Positions 16,053 to 25,573 of a stretch of 64,000 nt of DNA are shown here, piece after piece (position 1 is the first letter of the stretch; every line of letters starts with the position of its first letter). Made by a program: the position numbers and the translations under genes. The notes under the pieces are model-generated. The model saw nothing but the letters and a program-made list of their open reading frames with translations, was not told the DNA's origin and did no database searches. The stretch covers positions 434,001 through 498,000 of the forward strand of contig JAFDVZ010000007.1 of the NCBI GenBank assembly GCA_018268715.1, written 5' to 3'. Origin of the DNA: Acidobacteriota bacterium (lineage in GTDB: Bacteria; Acidobacteriota; Terriglobia; Bryobacterales; Bryobacteraceae).

Positions 16053-16937
16053 GTGGCAACAACGGTCTGGAGAGGTCATCTCACGTTCGGCCTCGTGTCG
16101 CTGCCGGTGAAGCTGTTCACGGCGGCGCGCGGGGAAACGGTCAGTTTCAACCAGCTCCATCGCTCCGATCACTCGCGGGTCAAGCAGGTGCTGTATTGCC
16201 AGGCCGAGGACAAGCCGATCGAGCGCAGCGAGATCGTCAAGGGCTTTGAATACGAAAAAGGCCGCTACGTCGTCATTGACGAGGAGGATCTGCGCAAGAT
16301 CCAGCCAAAGACCGCAAAGGTGATGGAAATACTGGAGTTTGTGAAGACCACGGAGGTGGATCCGGTCTACTTCGAGAACTCCTTCTACATGTCGCCGGAC
16401 GCAGCGGGCGAAAAGCCCTACGCCCTGCTGTTCGACGCGCTGAAGCGCACCGGCTACGTGGGGGTCGCCAAGGTGACCATGCATAACCGGGAGCACATCG
16501 TCATCCTCCGCCCCGGCCCGCGCGGCATCCTGTTGCACACCATGTACTACGCGCACGAAATCCGCGCCGTGGAGGAGTTCCGCACTGACCTGACGCTGGT
16601 CAAGGACAAGGAAGTCGAACTGGCCACCGGCCTGATCCAGGCGCTGGCGGCCGACTTCGAGCCCGAAAAGTACAAGGACACCTACCGCGACACCGTGCTT
16701 TCCATGATCGAGGCGAAAAAGTCCGGCCAGGAGGTGATCGAAACCCCCGCGCCCGAGCCGGCCAAGGTCATCGACATCCTGGACGCGCTGAAAAAGAGCC
16801 TCGAGATGGCCCGCAAGCCCGCCGCCAAGGAGACCGAGACCGCCCACGTCGAGGCCCTGGAGATGACCGGCACCGAGCCGGTGGCCATCAACGCCCCCAA
16901 GGCCCGCAAAAAATCGACCAAACGAACCCAGCAATAG
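16053..16937 (+). CDS. ku: Ku homodimer protein of bacterial non-homologous end joining
   Basis: Starting at GTG with GGAGGG six bases upstream gives 294 residues beginning VATTVWRGHLTFGLVSLPVK, the normal Ku N-terminus. The longer in-frame start at 16014 lacks a ribosome binding site. The core beta-barrel encircles DNA ends; the segment KGFEYEKGRYVVIDEEDL is strongly conserved. The C-terminal Lys-rich tail (about 270-294) is the extended region that in other bacteria recruits LigD and binds DNA. No ligD lies in the window. Ku is divergent from the CHAT cassette, with 167 bases between them, so a shared control region is possible. Confidence 0.95.
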   Translation: MATTVWRGHLTFGLVSLPVKLFTAARGETVSFNQLHRSDHSRVKQVLYCQAEDKPIERSEIVKGFEYEKGRYVVIDEEDLRKIQPKTAKVMEILEFVKTTEVDPVYFENSFYMSPDAAGEKPYALLFDALKRTGYVGVAKVTMHNREHIVILRPGPRGILLHTMYYAHEIRAVEEFRTDLTLVKDKEVELATGLIQALAADFEPEKYKDTYRDTVLSMIEAKKSGQEVIETPAPEPAKVIDILDALKKSLEMARKPAAKETETAHVEALEMTGTEPVAINAPKARKKSTKRTQQ

Positions 16938-16964
16938 GGCGGCCGGTTTTTGCGCCGGCCGCCC
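16937..16964. terminator. Bidirectional terminator between ku and the convergent 16978-17529 gene
   Basis: A perfect ten-base-pair stem, GGGCGGCCGG (16937-16946) with CCGGCCGCCC (16955-16964), encloses a TTTTTGCG loop. It begins on the last base of the ku stop codon and lies 13 bases before the convergent gene's stop. Confidence 0.7.
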
Positions 16965-16977
16965 GGCCTTAGAAACG

Positions 16978-17529
16978 TCAGCCTTTCTTGAATTGCTCGA
17001 CGATGCGCGCCATCATTTCGTTGACGGCGGCGTCGCCGGGTTGAGTCCGGCCCGCGCCCTGCAGCGCCTTGGTGAGGGCGTCCACCGCGCCGCTGGCGAG
17101 TTCCGGCTTGATCTGCTTCTGCGCCGCCAGCAACTGGAACCAGTAGACGATGACCTGGACGCAGTAGTGCCAGCCCGAGTTGTACAGCGTGACGCAGTAG
17201 TCCTTGCATCCGCAGCACACGTCGATGACCGCGAAGTGGCTGGTGAAGTTGGACTGGTAGATGATCTCGCCGCCCGGGATCGGTTGCGAGACCGGGAATG
17301 GATTGACGATGGCGAACAGGATGTACCGGCCCGGCGGAACGTCTTTCACCTCGACGTATCCGTGATCCACCGGGAACGGCCCGTATTCCTTGCCCGCGCG
17401 AACGATGGGCTTGCCGTGGCAGTCCGCCAGAAAGACGTACCAGCCGGGGCCGGGAAACTTGCCAGCAGGGGTCGGGTCCTGATCACAGGCGTTGCCGACC
17501 GCCGAAAGATTCACCTTTAACGTTGCCAT
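16978..17529 (-). CDS. Cysteine-rich protein of unknown function
   Basis: The protein has 183 residues with no signal peptide. The start has GGAGG six bases upstream. It begins with a beta-rich half containing GKFPGPGWYVFLADCHGKP and PGRYILFAIVNPFP, resembling a prealbumin-like or carboxypeptidase-regulatory-like sandwich. The middle holds a Cys cluster (VCCGCKDYC, about residues 103-111) and aromatic residues (SGWHYCVQVIVYWFQ), followed by a helical tail. The clustered Cys could bind metal or form disulphides. I do not recognise the family. It converges on ku with a shared terminator. Confidence 0.65.
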   Translation of the reverse strand: MATLKVNLSAVGNACDQDPTPAGKFPGPGWYVFLADCHGKPIVRAGKEYGPFPVDHGYVEVKDVPPGRYILFAIVNPFPVSQPIPGGEIIYQSNFTSHFAVIDVCCGCKDYCVTLYNSGWHYCVQVIVYWFQLLAAQKQIKPELASGAVDALTKALQGAGRTQPGDAAVNEMMARIVEQFKKG

Positions 17530-17685
17530 TCATTCCTCCGATTGGGCGTCTCGGGATGCGCCCTGGAGGATGGTGACCGACGGCGCCGTTCCGTGTCATC
17601 CTTTCACGGGTTTCCGCCGATGAGACAACCAGGACATCGCGATCCACGGATCGGGCGGCGTCTGCGTCATACTGTTTGTCGAGCG

Positions 17686-18324
17686 ATGCGTTTCCTGTTG
17701 ATCTGTCTGTGTGTGCTGCCCGTTTCCGCCGGCGAATACGCCGTGCTGACGAACGGATTCCGCCTGCACGCCACGCGGCACGAGCGCAAGGGCGACTTCG
17801 TTCGGATCGAGACCGACTCGGGCAGTCTGGAACTTCCCGCCTCCGCGATCACAGCCTTTGAGGTGGAGGAGTACACTCCGCCCCCGCCCGCCCCGGCCGC
17901 TCCAGCCGCGACGATTGCCGCCGCGCCAGCGCCGCGCGTCAAGTCCACGCAGGAGATGGTCGAAGACGCCGCGCGCAAGGCGGAACTGCCGGCCGCCATC
18001 GTCCACGCGGTGGCCAAGGCGGAGTCGGGATACCGGCAGGACGCCGTTTCGCCGAAGGGCGCCATCGGCGTCATGCAATTGATGCCGGACACCGCCGCCA
18101 TGCTCGAGGCCGATCCGAACGATCCGGTGCAGAACACCGAAGCGGGCGCCAAGTATCTGCGCGAACTGCTGATCAAGTACAACGGCGACGTCGCCAAGGC
18201 GCTGGCCGCCTACAACGCCGGACCCGCCGCGGTGGACCGCTACCAGGGCGTGCCGCCCTACCGCGAAACGGTCTCCTACGTGAACCGCGTCATCGGCGAC
18301 TACAAGCGCCTGGGCGGGGAGTAA
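17686..18324 (+). CDS. Lytic murein transglycosylase with SLT (GH23) domain
   Basis: The protein has 212 residues. The ATG chosen is the one directly before a Sec signal peptide (FLLICLCVLPVSAG); the longer frame from 17542 adds a non-protein-like Arg-rich leader. After a small N-terminal domain and a Pro/Ala linker (65-85) comes the SLT domain, with catalytic Glu113 in AESGYRQ, the GVMQLMP motif and AYNAGPAAV. It cleaves peptidoglycan between MurNAc and GlcNAc, forming 1,6-anhydro ends, in the periplasm. The last 31 codons are the first unit of the repeat array at 18232-19513. A CATACT box lies 12 bases before the start. Confidence 0.9.
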   Translation: MRFLLICLCVLPVSAGEYAVLTNGFRLHATRHERKGDFVRIETDSGSLELPASAITAFEVEEYTPPPPAPAAPAATIAAAPAPRVKSTQEMVEDAARKAELPAAIVHAVAKAESGYRQDAVSPKGAIGVMQLMPDTAAMLEADPNDPVQNTEAGAKYLRELLIKYNGDVAKALAAYNAGPAAVDRYQGVPPYRETVSYVNRVIGDYKRLGGE

Positions 18325-19513
18325 ACCGCTTCTACAGCACGGCTCTGTCGCCCCCGTGCGGGGATCTTCGCCTCGATGCCGAACCGGTCGCGGTGGACGG
18401 CGCTATCAGGGCGTACCGCCCTGCTGCGAGCGGGTCTCCCGTGAACCGCGTCATCGGCGACCACAAGCGCCTGGGCAGGGAGTAAACCGCTTCTACAGCA
18501 CTGTTCTGTCGCCCCGTGCGGGGTCTCCGCTTCGATGCTGAACCGGCGTGGTGGACCGCTACCAGGGAGGGCGTGCGGCCCAACCGCGAAACGGTCTCCC
18601 GCGCGGTCGTCCCGTTCTGGGATCTCCGCCTCGATGCCGAACCGGTCGCGGTGGACCGCCATCAGGGCGTGCCGCCCTACTGCGGAACGGTCTCCTACGT
18701 GAACCGTGGCATCGGCGACTACAAGCACCTGAGCGTCGAGTAGACCGCTCTACAGCACCGCGCTGTCGCCCCGTTCTGGGATCTCCGCCTCAATGCCGAA
18801 CCGGTCGCCGTGGACGGCTACCCGGGCGTGCCACCATACCGCGAAACGCCTTCCCGCGCCGACGCCCCGTCGGAGATTTCCGCCTCAATGGCGAACCGGT
18901 CGCCGTGGACGGCTACCAGGACGTGCGACCCTGCCGCGTAACGGTCTCCCGCGTCGTCGCCAAGTTCGGGGACTTCCGCCTCAATGGCGAACCGGTACCG
19001 GTGGACGGCTACCAGGGCGTGCGGCCCTGCCACGAAACGGTCTCCCGCGCTGTCGCCCCGTTTCTGAGATCTCCCCCTCGATGCCGAACCGGTCGCGGTG
19101 GACCGCTGGCACGGTGTCGCGGCCCTACCGCGAAGCGGCCTCCTGCGTGGTCCGCGTCAGCGGCGACTACAAGCGTCGGGGCGGCGAATTGACCGCTCTA
19201 CAGCACTGTGCCGACGCCCCGTTCGGGGATCTCCGCCTCGATACCGGACCCGCCGCCGTGGACCGCTGGCAGGGCGTGCCGCCCTACCGCGAAACGCCTT
19301 CCCGCGCGGTCGTCCCGTTCTGGGATCTCCGCCTCGATCCTGAACCGGTCGCCGTGGACCGCCATCAGGGCGTGCCGCCCTACAGCGGAACGGTCTCCTA
19401 CGTGAACCGCGTCATTGGCGACTACAAGCGTCTGGGTGGCGAGTAGACCGCTCTACAGCACCGCGCTGTCGCCCCGTTCGGGGATCTCCGCCTCAATGCC
19501 GAACCGGTCGCGA
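18232..19513. repeat. Ten-unit tandem array derived from a convergent gene junction
   Basis: Units begin with GTGGAC at 18232, 18393, 18551, 18651, 18810, 18905, 19001, 19098, 19258 and 19354. Spacings are about 161, 158, 100, 159, 95, 96, 97, 160 and 96 bases, with a last unit of about 160. Each long unit holds the 3' end of the transglycosylase gene (coding for VDRYQGVPPYRETVSYVNR and on to the stop), a short spacer, and the complement of the nuclease gene 3' end (coding for RFGIEAEIPERGDSAVL). Short units lack about 64 central bases. The first unit is still the real transglycosylase 3' end, and the right half of the last unit is the real end of the minus-strand nuclease gene. Units between are diverged and carry frameshifts. 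Reading frames inside the array are not considered genes. Confidence 0.92.
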
Positions 19514-20865
19514 ATGGCGCGCGCCAGACCTCCCGATTGCGACGGCTCGCCATGCACCAGGAAGACCTTCTTAAGCCCCGGCGCCGCCGGCGCCATCCAG
19601 TTCAATAACTCGTCCTGATCGGCGTGTCCGCTCAATTCGTTGATCTTGACCACTTCGGCGCGCAACCGCACCGGCTCGCCGAAAATGGGCACCTCGCGCT
19701 CCTTTTCGACGATCTTTCGCCCGAGCGTGTTCTCGGCCTGGAAACCCGTGATCAGCACCGTATTGCGCGGATCGCTGATGTTGTTGCGCAGGTGGTGCAG
19801 GATGCGGCCGGCTTCGCACATCCCCGAAGCCGAGATGACCACGAACGACCCGCGCAGCTCGTTGAGCGCCTTCGATTCCGCCACCTCCCGGATGTAGCGC
19901 AGCCGCGCAAATCCGAACGGATCCTGGCCGTTGTCGAGAAACGCCTGCGTCTCGGCGTCGTACAGCTCCCGATGCTTGCGAAACACCTCCGTCACGTTCA
20001 CCGCCAGCGGGCTGTCCACGAAAATCGGGATGGACGGGATGGCGCTTTCATTCATCAAATCGTGCAGCACCACCACCAGTTGCTGCGTACGTCCCACCGC
20101 GAACGCCGGCACGATAATCTTGCCCCCGCGCCCGGCGGTGCGATTCACCACGTCCGCCAGCTTCTGCTTCACCGGACCGATGTCGGTGTGCAGACGGTTG
20201 CCGTAGGTGCTCTCGAGGATCAGGTAATCGAGCGCCGGCGGCGCCTCCGGATCGCGCACGATCGGCAGTCCGGGCCTGCCCACATCCCCCGAGAACCCGA
20301 GCCGCACGGTGCGCCCGTTCTCCTTCGCCTCCAACACCACGAACGTCGACCCGAGCATGTGGCCCGCGTCGTGATTCACGTAGGTCAACCCTGGCGCGAT
20401 CTCCCGCGGCTCGTTGGCGGCCACGGGCCGGAACAACGGATAGGTCCGCTGCGCGTCCTCAGTGGTGTAGATGGGTTGAATGTCGCCGCCGTCCTCGATA
20501 TCGCCGAGCAGCCGCCGCCGTCCCCGCCGCTTGTTCAGGAACATGGCGTCCATTTCCTGCAGGTGCGCGGAATCGGCCAGCATCGGGACGCACAGGTCGG
20601 CGGTCGCCGAACTCGCGTAGATGGGCCCGTTGAACCCTCGCTTCACCAGCACCGGGAGATTGCCGCTGTGATCGATGTGGGCGTGGGAGAGAATCACCGC
20701 GTCGACCGACGAGGCCGGGAACGGGAAATTGCTGTTCCGTTCGCGCGCCTCCTGCCGGCGGCCCTGATACTGGCCGCAATCGAGAAGGAACCGGCTTCCG
20801 TTGAAGGCGACCTCGTGCATCGACCCGGTGACGGTGCGCGCGGCGCCCCAGAATGTGAGCTTCAT
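19453..20865 (-). CDS. MBL-fold/beta-CASP/RMMBL nuclease-like metallohydrolase
   Basis: The start MKLTFWGAARTVTGS is canonical for the family, giving 470 residues; a longer frame upstream overlaps the neighbouring gene and is rejected. The di-zinc metallo-beta-lactamase motif is HAHIDHSGN, with HDAGHMLGS and FSGDVGR downstream. The beta-CASP region and the C-terminal RMMBL part (NELSGHADQDELL, KVFLVHGEPSQSGGL) identify a CPSF73-like RNA-processing type. The cellular role in bacteria is not established and endoribonuclease activity is inferred. The last 20 or so codons form part of the repeat array. Confidence 0.9.
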   Translation of the reverse strand: MKLTFWGAARTVTGSMHEVAFNGSRFLLDCGQYQGRRQEARERNSNFPFPASSVDAVILSHAHIDHSGNLPVLVKRGFNGPIYASSATADLCVPMLADSAHLQEMDAMFLNKRRGRRRLLGDIEDGGDIQPIYTTEDAQRTYPLFRPVAANEPREIAPGLTYVNHDAGHMLGSTFVVLEAKENGRTVRLGFSGDVGRPGLPIVRDPEAPPALDYLILESTYGNRLHTDIGPVKQKLADVVNRTAGRGGKIIVPAFAVGRTQQLVVVLHDLMNESAIPSIPIFVDSPLAVNVTEVFRKHRELYDAETQAFLDNGQDPFGFARLRYIREVAESKALNELRGSFVVISASGMCEAGRILHHLRNNISDPRNTVLITGFQAENTLGRKIVEKEREVPIFGEPVRLRAEVVKINELSGHADQDELLNWMAPAAPGLKKVFLVHGEPSQSGGLARAIRDRFGIEAEIPERGDSAVL

Positions 20866-20876
20866 GGTCGTCGCTG

Positions 20877-22067
20877 TTATTGTGTCACAGCGACCGGGCG
20901 GCAACGGATGACGCCATCGGCCGGCCGCGACGCGAACGCGACCAGCACTCCGAGCCACACCGTCAGCGCCAGCGCCGGCGCGATCGACCACGGCCGCCCG
21001 ATCAGCGTGCACAGATAGGGAATTGGCAGCGCCGCGGTGGCGGCGGCCAGGCGCAACCGCTCGACGGACCTGCCGCCGCCCGGCTCCGACACGCACATCA
21101 GCATCGCCGGCAGCAGCAGCGCCGCGTCGTACTCGTACACGTGCGGCGCGACGAGCAGCGAAGCGAGCACGGCGATCCAGAACCACTGCCAGTCCTGGCG
21201 CGCCTCCCGGACCCCGTACCACGCCACAACCAGCACCGCGCACACCGCGATGGCGCTGGTCCACGGCGCCGCGATCCCCAGGTTTTCGAGGATCGCGTGG
21301 ACATTCAGCATACGTTCGGGCGAAGGCGACAGCGTGGCCAGATCCTTCGACGTGAGCAGCGCGAAGTACTGCCGCACGCCCTGCGCCCGCAGCATCGCGA
21401 TCGACACGGCGGCCTCCAGGCACGCCGCTCCGGCATAGGCCGCCAGCATCTTCCAGCGCTTGCGGATCGCCATGGCCGGAACCAGCAGCAGCAACAGGTG
21501 GAATTTGATCAGCGCCAGCGCGAGGATTCCGCCCGCCAGCGTCTCCCGCCGCCGTTCGAAGGCGAGCCACCCGGCCGTCACGATGGCCAGAATCGCCACG
21601 CAATCCTGGCTGTTGATCAATCCGAATCCCGCTGGAATGAACAGCGAGCAGAAAATCAGCGAATGCGGTCCGAACCGCCGGTAGGCCCACCACCAGAGCG
21701 CGCCCAGCAGGGCCAGTTGCCCCGCCAGAAACGCGACGAACGCAGCCTGGAACGGCAGCCACGACAGCGGCGCGAGCAGCACGGCGTAGAAGGCCGGCCG
21801 CACGTAGGCGGTCAGCACCGGGGCCTCGGGCGCCACCCTTCGTTGGAAGTCGAACTGTAAGTCCCGATCGTAGAGCTGTGGCGCGTGGCCGTCACGGACC
21901 ATTTGCGGCGCGAAGTAGAACTGCGGAAAGTCGTGCGACCGCGCATACGGCAACACCGGCCCGCTCACCACGGCGAAGAACACGACCGCCAGCGTGGCGG
22001 CCGTCCAGACCACCCAACGGTCGCGGGAGGAGGCGCGGGATTGCGGCAGAGCGAGTGCTGGGTTCAT
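20877..22067 (-). CDS. Polytopic membrane glycosyltransferase, GT87/DUF2029 type
   Basis: From the ATG at 22067 (AGGGA close upstream) the protein has 396 residues and about ten hydrophobic helices. After the first helix comes HDFPQFYFAPQMVRDG, the acidic loop typical of the GT-C/GT87 fold where Asp coordinates the polyprenyl-phosphate sugar donor. A second loop, LYDRDLQFDFQRRV, follows the family pattern. Members add mannose or arabinose residues to envelope glycans from lipid-linked donors. The acceptor here is unknown. It lies 11 bases upstream of the MBL nuclease start and may be co-transcribed with it. Confidence 0.8.
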   Translation of the reverse strand: MNPALALPQSRASSRDRWVVWTAATLAVVFFAVVSGPVLPYARSHDFPQFYFAPQMVRDGHAPQLYDRDLQFDFQRRVAPEAPVLTAYVRPAFYAVLLAPLSWLPFQAAFVAFLAGQLALLGALWWWAYRRFGPHSLIFCSLFIPAGFGLINSQDCVAILAIVTAGWLAFERRRETLAGGILALALIKFHLLLLLVPAMAIRKRWKMLAAYAGAACLEAAVSIAMLRAQGVRQYFALLTSKDLATLSPSPERMLNVHAILENLGIAAPWTSAIAVCAVLVVAWYGVREARQDWQWFWIAVLASLLVAPHVYEYDAALLLPAMLMCVSEPGGGRSVERLRLAAATAALPIPYLCTLIGRPWSIAPALALTVWLGVLVAFASRPADGVIRCRPVAVTQ

Positions 22068-22119
22068 CGTCCCTGTTGAATAATCGGACGGCCAGATGCG
22101 GCGCTTTAGTGCTACTCGG

Positions 22120-22125
22120 TACAAT
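22120..22125 (+). promoter_or_regulatory. -10-like TACAAT for a leaderless transcript
   Basis: TACAAT ends nine bases before the ATG at 22135 and no ribosome binding site is seen between them. A transcript from this box would have almost no leader. Confidence 0.4.
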
Positions 22126-22134
22126 CACCTTCAA

Positions 22135-24324
22135 ATGACTCGCTTCGGTTCCATCCTGTTTGCCGGCCTGGCGCTGCTCAGTCTTCCCGCGGTCGAGGCT
22201 CAGCAGAAGAAAAAGCCGGTGACGGTTGCCGACATCACCTCCATGCGGCGCATGGACATGGCCGGCCAGCCGGTGTGGGCCCCGGACGGCAAGACGTTCG
22301 TGTATCGGCAGGGTGGCGCGCTGATGCTGTACACGATCCTGACGCGGGACGCTCGCGAAGTCGCCAAAATGGAGCCGATGAACAGCGCCGCGGCGAAGGT
22401 CCCCGCCTCCGTCCGCTTCGATTGGGAGAATCGCGGCGTCCGCGAGGAGTCCATCCAGTGGTTCCCCGAAGGCAACCAGTTGCTGATCTCGGCGGGCGGC
22501 GACCTGTTCATCCTTCGCCTCGAAACCGGTAAGTTCGACCAGCTTACCGCCACGCCGGTCGCCGAGCGCGACCCCAAGCTCTCCCCCGACGGCCGCATGG
22601 TGGCCTTTCGCCGCGACCACGATCTGTGGGTGCTGGACATCTCGGCGAAAAAGGAGACCCGCCTCACCTCCGATGGGACCGAAACCCTGCGCAACGGCGA
22701 GCCCGACTGGGTCTATCCCGAGGAACTCGGCCTCGGCACGGCCTACTGGTGGTCGCCCGATTCGAAGATGATCGCCTACCTGCAGTTCGACATCTCCGCC
22801 GAGCCCCTCTACCCCCATGTGGACCTGCGCAACGCCAAACCGGTCTTCGAGCCCGAACGGTACCCCCAGGCCGGCGACGCCAACGCCGAGGTGTCGCTGG
22901 GCGTCGTGCCCGCCGCCGGTGGACCCACCCGCTGGATGGATGTCGGCTCCACGCGCCGGCAGTACCTGATCGGCCGGGTGAAGTGGATGCCCGACGCCCG
23001 GCACATCGCCGTCCAGCGGTTGACCCGCATTCAGGACCGCCTTGACCTGCTCGCCGCCGACGCCACCACCGGTGAAACTCGCCTGATGCTGCGCGAAACC
23101 GATCCTTATTGGGTGAACCTGCACGACGACCTGCACTTCCTGGACGACGGAAAGCGGTTCGTCTGGTCGAGCGAGCGCGACGGCTATCGCCACCTGTACC
23201 TGTACTCGCTGTCCTATTCGGGCGAGGCGCGCGAACTGCGCCGTCTGACCTCGGGAGGATGGGAGGTTCGCCGCGTGGCGGGCGTCGACTCGAAGACCGA
23301 GCGCGTCTACTACCTGTCGAGCGAACCGAGCCCGATGGAAACCCAGCTCTACAGCATCCGCCTGAGCGGGAAGGACAAGACCCGGCTCACCTCCGAAGCC
23401 GGCAGCCATGACGTTTCGCTGTCGCCCGGCGCCGATTATTTCGTCGACTCCTACTCGAACCGGGAGACGCCGTCCCGCCGCGTGTTGCGCCAGGCCAACG
23501 GAGCCGAGTACGCCACCCTACGCGAGTCGGACCGCTCCGTCGAGAAGGAGTTCGAACTGCTGCCTTCCGAGGTTGTGACCCTGAAGGCCGCCGACGGCCG
23601 CACCGACCTCTACGGATCCATCGTCAAGCCGGTCGGCTTTCAGCCCGGACGCCGCTACCCGGCCATTGTGCTGGTGTACGGCGGACCGCACGCGCAGAGC
23701 ATCGTCAACCGCTACGGCGGGCTCAGTATGGACCAGATGCTGGCGCACAGGGGATATGTGGTGTGGCAGTTGGACAACCGTGGGGCGTTCGGCCGAGGGC
23801 ATGTGTTCGAGACCCCGATCCATCGCGAGCTGGGGGTGGTGGAGCTGGCCGATCAGAAGGCTGGCGTGGATTACCTGACCTCGCTCGGATATGTGGATCC
23901 GCAGCGGATCGGCATCTACGGGTGGAGCTACGGCGGTTTCATGACGCTGAACGCCATGCTGAACGCCGCCGGGACCTTCCGCGCGGGCATCGCCGGGGCC
24001 CCCGTCACCCGTTTCGCCAACTACGACAGCATCTACACGGAGCGCTACATGAGCCTGCCCGGGATGAATCCCGAGGGTTACAAGAAGACCGACCTGTCGC
24101 TGTCGGCCGGGAATCTGAAGGGCAGCCTGATGCTGATTCACAACATCCAGGACGACAACGTGCTGTTTCAGAACACACTGCAGATGGTGGATGCGCTCGA
24201 GAAGGCGGGCAAGCAGTTCGAACTGATGATCTATACGCAAAAAGCGCACGGGGTGATGGGCCCCGTGCGCCGTCAGATGTTGGACTCGATGGTGGACTTC
24301 TTCGACCGTAATCTGAAGTTCTAG
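22135..24324 (+). CDS. Dipeptidyl-peptidase IV-like S9 family serine peptidase
   Basis: Starting before the signal peptide (GSILFAGLALLSLPAVEA) gives 729 residues. The N-terminal eight-bladed beta-propeller has repeated SPDG/W-rich blades such as KLSPDGRMVAFRRDHDLW. The C-terminal alpha/beta-hydrolase has Ser598 in GWSYGGF, Asp673/Asp674 in QDDNV and His705 in KAHGV as the triad. S9B enzymes remove Xaa-Pro dipeptides from peptides, here probably in the periplasm. The Glu-rich DW-x-YPEEL region in the propeller corresponds to the double-Glu site that binds the substrate N-terminus. It overlaps the convergent FecR gene by four bases. Confidence 0.93.
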   Translation: MTRFGSILFAGLALLSLPAVEAQQKKKPVTVADITSMRRMDMAGQPVWAPDGKTFVYRQGGALMLYTILTRDAREVAKMEPMNSAAAKVPASVRFDWENRGVREESIQWFPEGNQLLISAGGDLFILRLETGKFDQLTATPVAERDPKLSPDGRMVAFRRDHDLWVLDISAKKETRLTSDGTETLRNGEPDWVYPEELGLGTAYWWSPDSKMIAYLQFDISAEPLYPHVDLRNAKPVFEPERYPQAGDANAEVSLGVVPAAGGPTRWMDVGSTRRQYLIGRVKWMPDARHIAVQRLTRIQDRLDLLAADATTGETRLMLRETDPYWVNLHDDLHFLDDGKRFVWSSERDGYRHLYLYSLSYSGEARELRRLTSGGWEVRRVAGVDSKTERVYYLSSEPSPMETQLYSIRLSGKDKTRLTSEAGSHDVSLSPGADYFVDSYSNRETPSRRVLRQANGAEYATLRESDRSVEKEFELLPSEVVTLKAADGRTDLYGSIVKPVGFQPGRRYPAIVLVYGGPHAQSIVNRYGGLSMDQMLAHRGYVVWQLDNRGAFGRGHVFETPIHRELGVVELADQKAGVDYLTSLGYVDPQRIGIYGWSYGGFMTLNAMLNAAGTFRAGIAGAPVTRFANYDSIYTERYMSLPGMNPEGYKKTDLSLSAGNLKGSLMLIHNIQDDNVLFQNTLQMVDALEKAGKQFELMIYTQKAHGVMGPVRRQMLDSMVDFFDRNLKF

Positions 24325-25481
24325 CGGCCGTGGCCGCCGGCCGAACCGGAGTGGCCGCCGCCACCGCCGCCGCTCGATACCGACGCCGAGCTGCCCGCCG
24401 AAGAGGAGCTGCCGCTGCTGGCGGCCGGGCTGTAGCCGCCGCCCGAGTAACCGCCGCCTGAGTAGCCGCCGCCCGAATAGCCGCGGAATCCGCCGTCATG
24501 CATGCCGCCGAATCCGCCGGCGCTCGCGCCGCGCATCATCCCGCCGCCCGTGGTCGAAGCTGCGGCCGGACGGCTTGGAGCCGCATAGTTCGCCGCGGTG
24601 CGGGTGGCGGTGGTCGCTGCTCCGCGTCCGCTGCCTCCGCCGCCGGTGTAGTAGTTGCCGTAGTTGGAGTAGTAACCCGGGTAGCCGTTATAGAAGCCCG
24701 AGATCAGGTAGGGCGAGTAGAAGGAGTATCCGAACGGGCTGTAATACATGCCGTTCACCGGAATGTAGGTGAACATGCCGAAGTACGGATTCCAACGCCA
24801 CATCCCATAGCCGCCCGCCATGGAGGAGGTCCAGCCGGAGTCGTTCAACGACTTTGCGGCGGACACGTTCGCCAGAGCGAGGTAGCCCGCCCGGCGCGAA
24901 GCCCAGCGGTAGAACTCGTCGTCATCCTTGGCGTCGAACTTCATCGCCGTCAGCACCGGTGCGCCGAGCATGACTTCCTTAGCCTGCTTGGCCGCCAGCG
25001 TCTGCCCGTTCATCGACACTTTCGCTTCGCCCTGGTACACCCGGAAGGCGCCGCTCGCCGCGTCGATACGGTAGAGGCCGGCCTTGTCGAAGTTGATGGT
25101 GCGATCCTTGAACAGCATCGCGATGTGGTGTTCCTTGGCAACCTCGCCGTATTCCACCATCATCGTGCCGGTCAACGCTTCGACCCGCGTGTCCGTCAGC
25201 CGGTTGGAGACCATCCGGAATGAGCTGTTCTCGGCGACCCGCAGAAACACGCCGGGATTCAGAAGCACTTCCGCCCGGCCATCCTCGGTCTTGAGAACCT
25301 GGTTCTCCTTCACTTCCGGAAATTGACTGTATTTCACATCGACGGCCTTGTCGTCGATGGTCACCTGTCCTTCCACGTAGTGCACCAGCCCGGAACGGGC
25401 CGAAATTACGGATTGCCCGGACGCAAACCCTGCAAAAACAAAGAGGGCCGCGATCCCTGCGGAAGTAAGTCGCCCACCCAT
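24321..25481 (-). CDS. Secreted FecR-domain protein with Gly/Tyr/Ser-rich tail
   Basis: The 386-residue protein has a Sec signal peptide. A FecR-like beta region (about residues 50-185: GQVTIDDK, LKTEDGRAEVLLNPG, SFRMVSNRL) follows. The C-terminal 150 residues are low-complexity: Tyr/Pro/Phe-rich (NPYFGMFTYIPVNGMYYS) and then Gly/Ser-rich with YSGGGYSGGG repeats. This looks like a surface or matrix protein rather than a sigma regulator, since there is no membrane anchor or ECF sigma gene beside it. AAAGGAG eight bases upstream supports the start. Confidence 0.78.
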   Translation of the reverse strand: MGGRLTSAGIAALFVFAGFASGQSVISARSGLVHYVEGQVTIDDKAVDVKYSQFPEVKENQVLKTEDGRAEVLLNPGVFLRVAENSSFRMVSNRLTDTRVEALTGTMMVEYGEVAKEHHIAMLFKDRTINFDKAGLYRIDAASGAFRVYQGEAKVSMNGQTLAAKQAKEVMLGAPVLTAMKFDAKDDDEFYRWASRRAGYLALANVSAAKSLNDSGWTSSMAGGYGMWRWNPYFGMFTYIPVNGMYYSPFGYSFYSPYLISGFYNGYPGYYSNYGNYYTGGGGSGRGAATTATRTAANYAAPSRPAAASTTGGGMMRGASAGGFGGMHDGGFRGYSGGGYSGGGYSGGGYSPAASSGSSSSAGSSASVSSGGGGGGHSGSAGGHGR

Positions 25482-25573
25482 GTTAAAGCTCCTTTAGGGG
25501 TATGTTCCCGCTGTCTGCGACGCGTGTCAAGCTGCCCGGGTTGCCGTTCTTTCAGCTAACCGCGAGAGTTTCT

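Noticed and set aside
16053..16937. Complete Ku-LigD end-joining operon
   Set aside because: Only Ku is present; the next genes are unrelated and no ligase or polymerase domain is seen.
18325..19446. Several open frames of 60-217 codons on both strands between the transglycosylase and MBL genes
   Set aside because: They read through diverged copies of the gene-end repeats and have no start signals; the array explains them.
19453..21762. 769-codon version of the MBL-fold protein
   Set aside because: Its extra 299 residues are a shadow of the GT87 gene; the family N-terminus starts at 20865.
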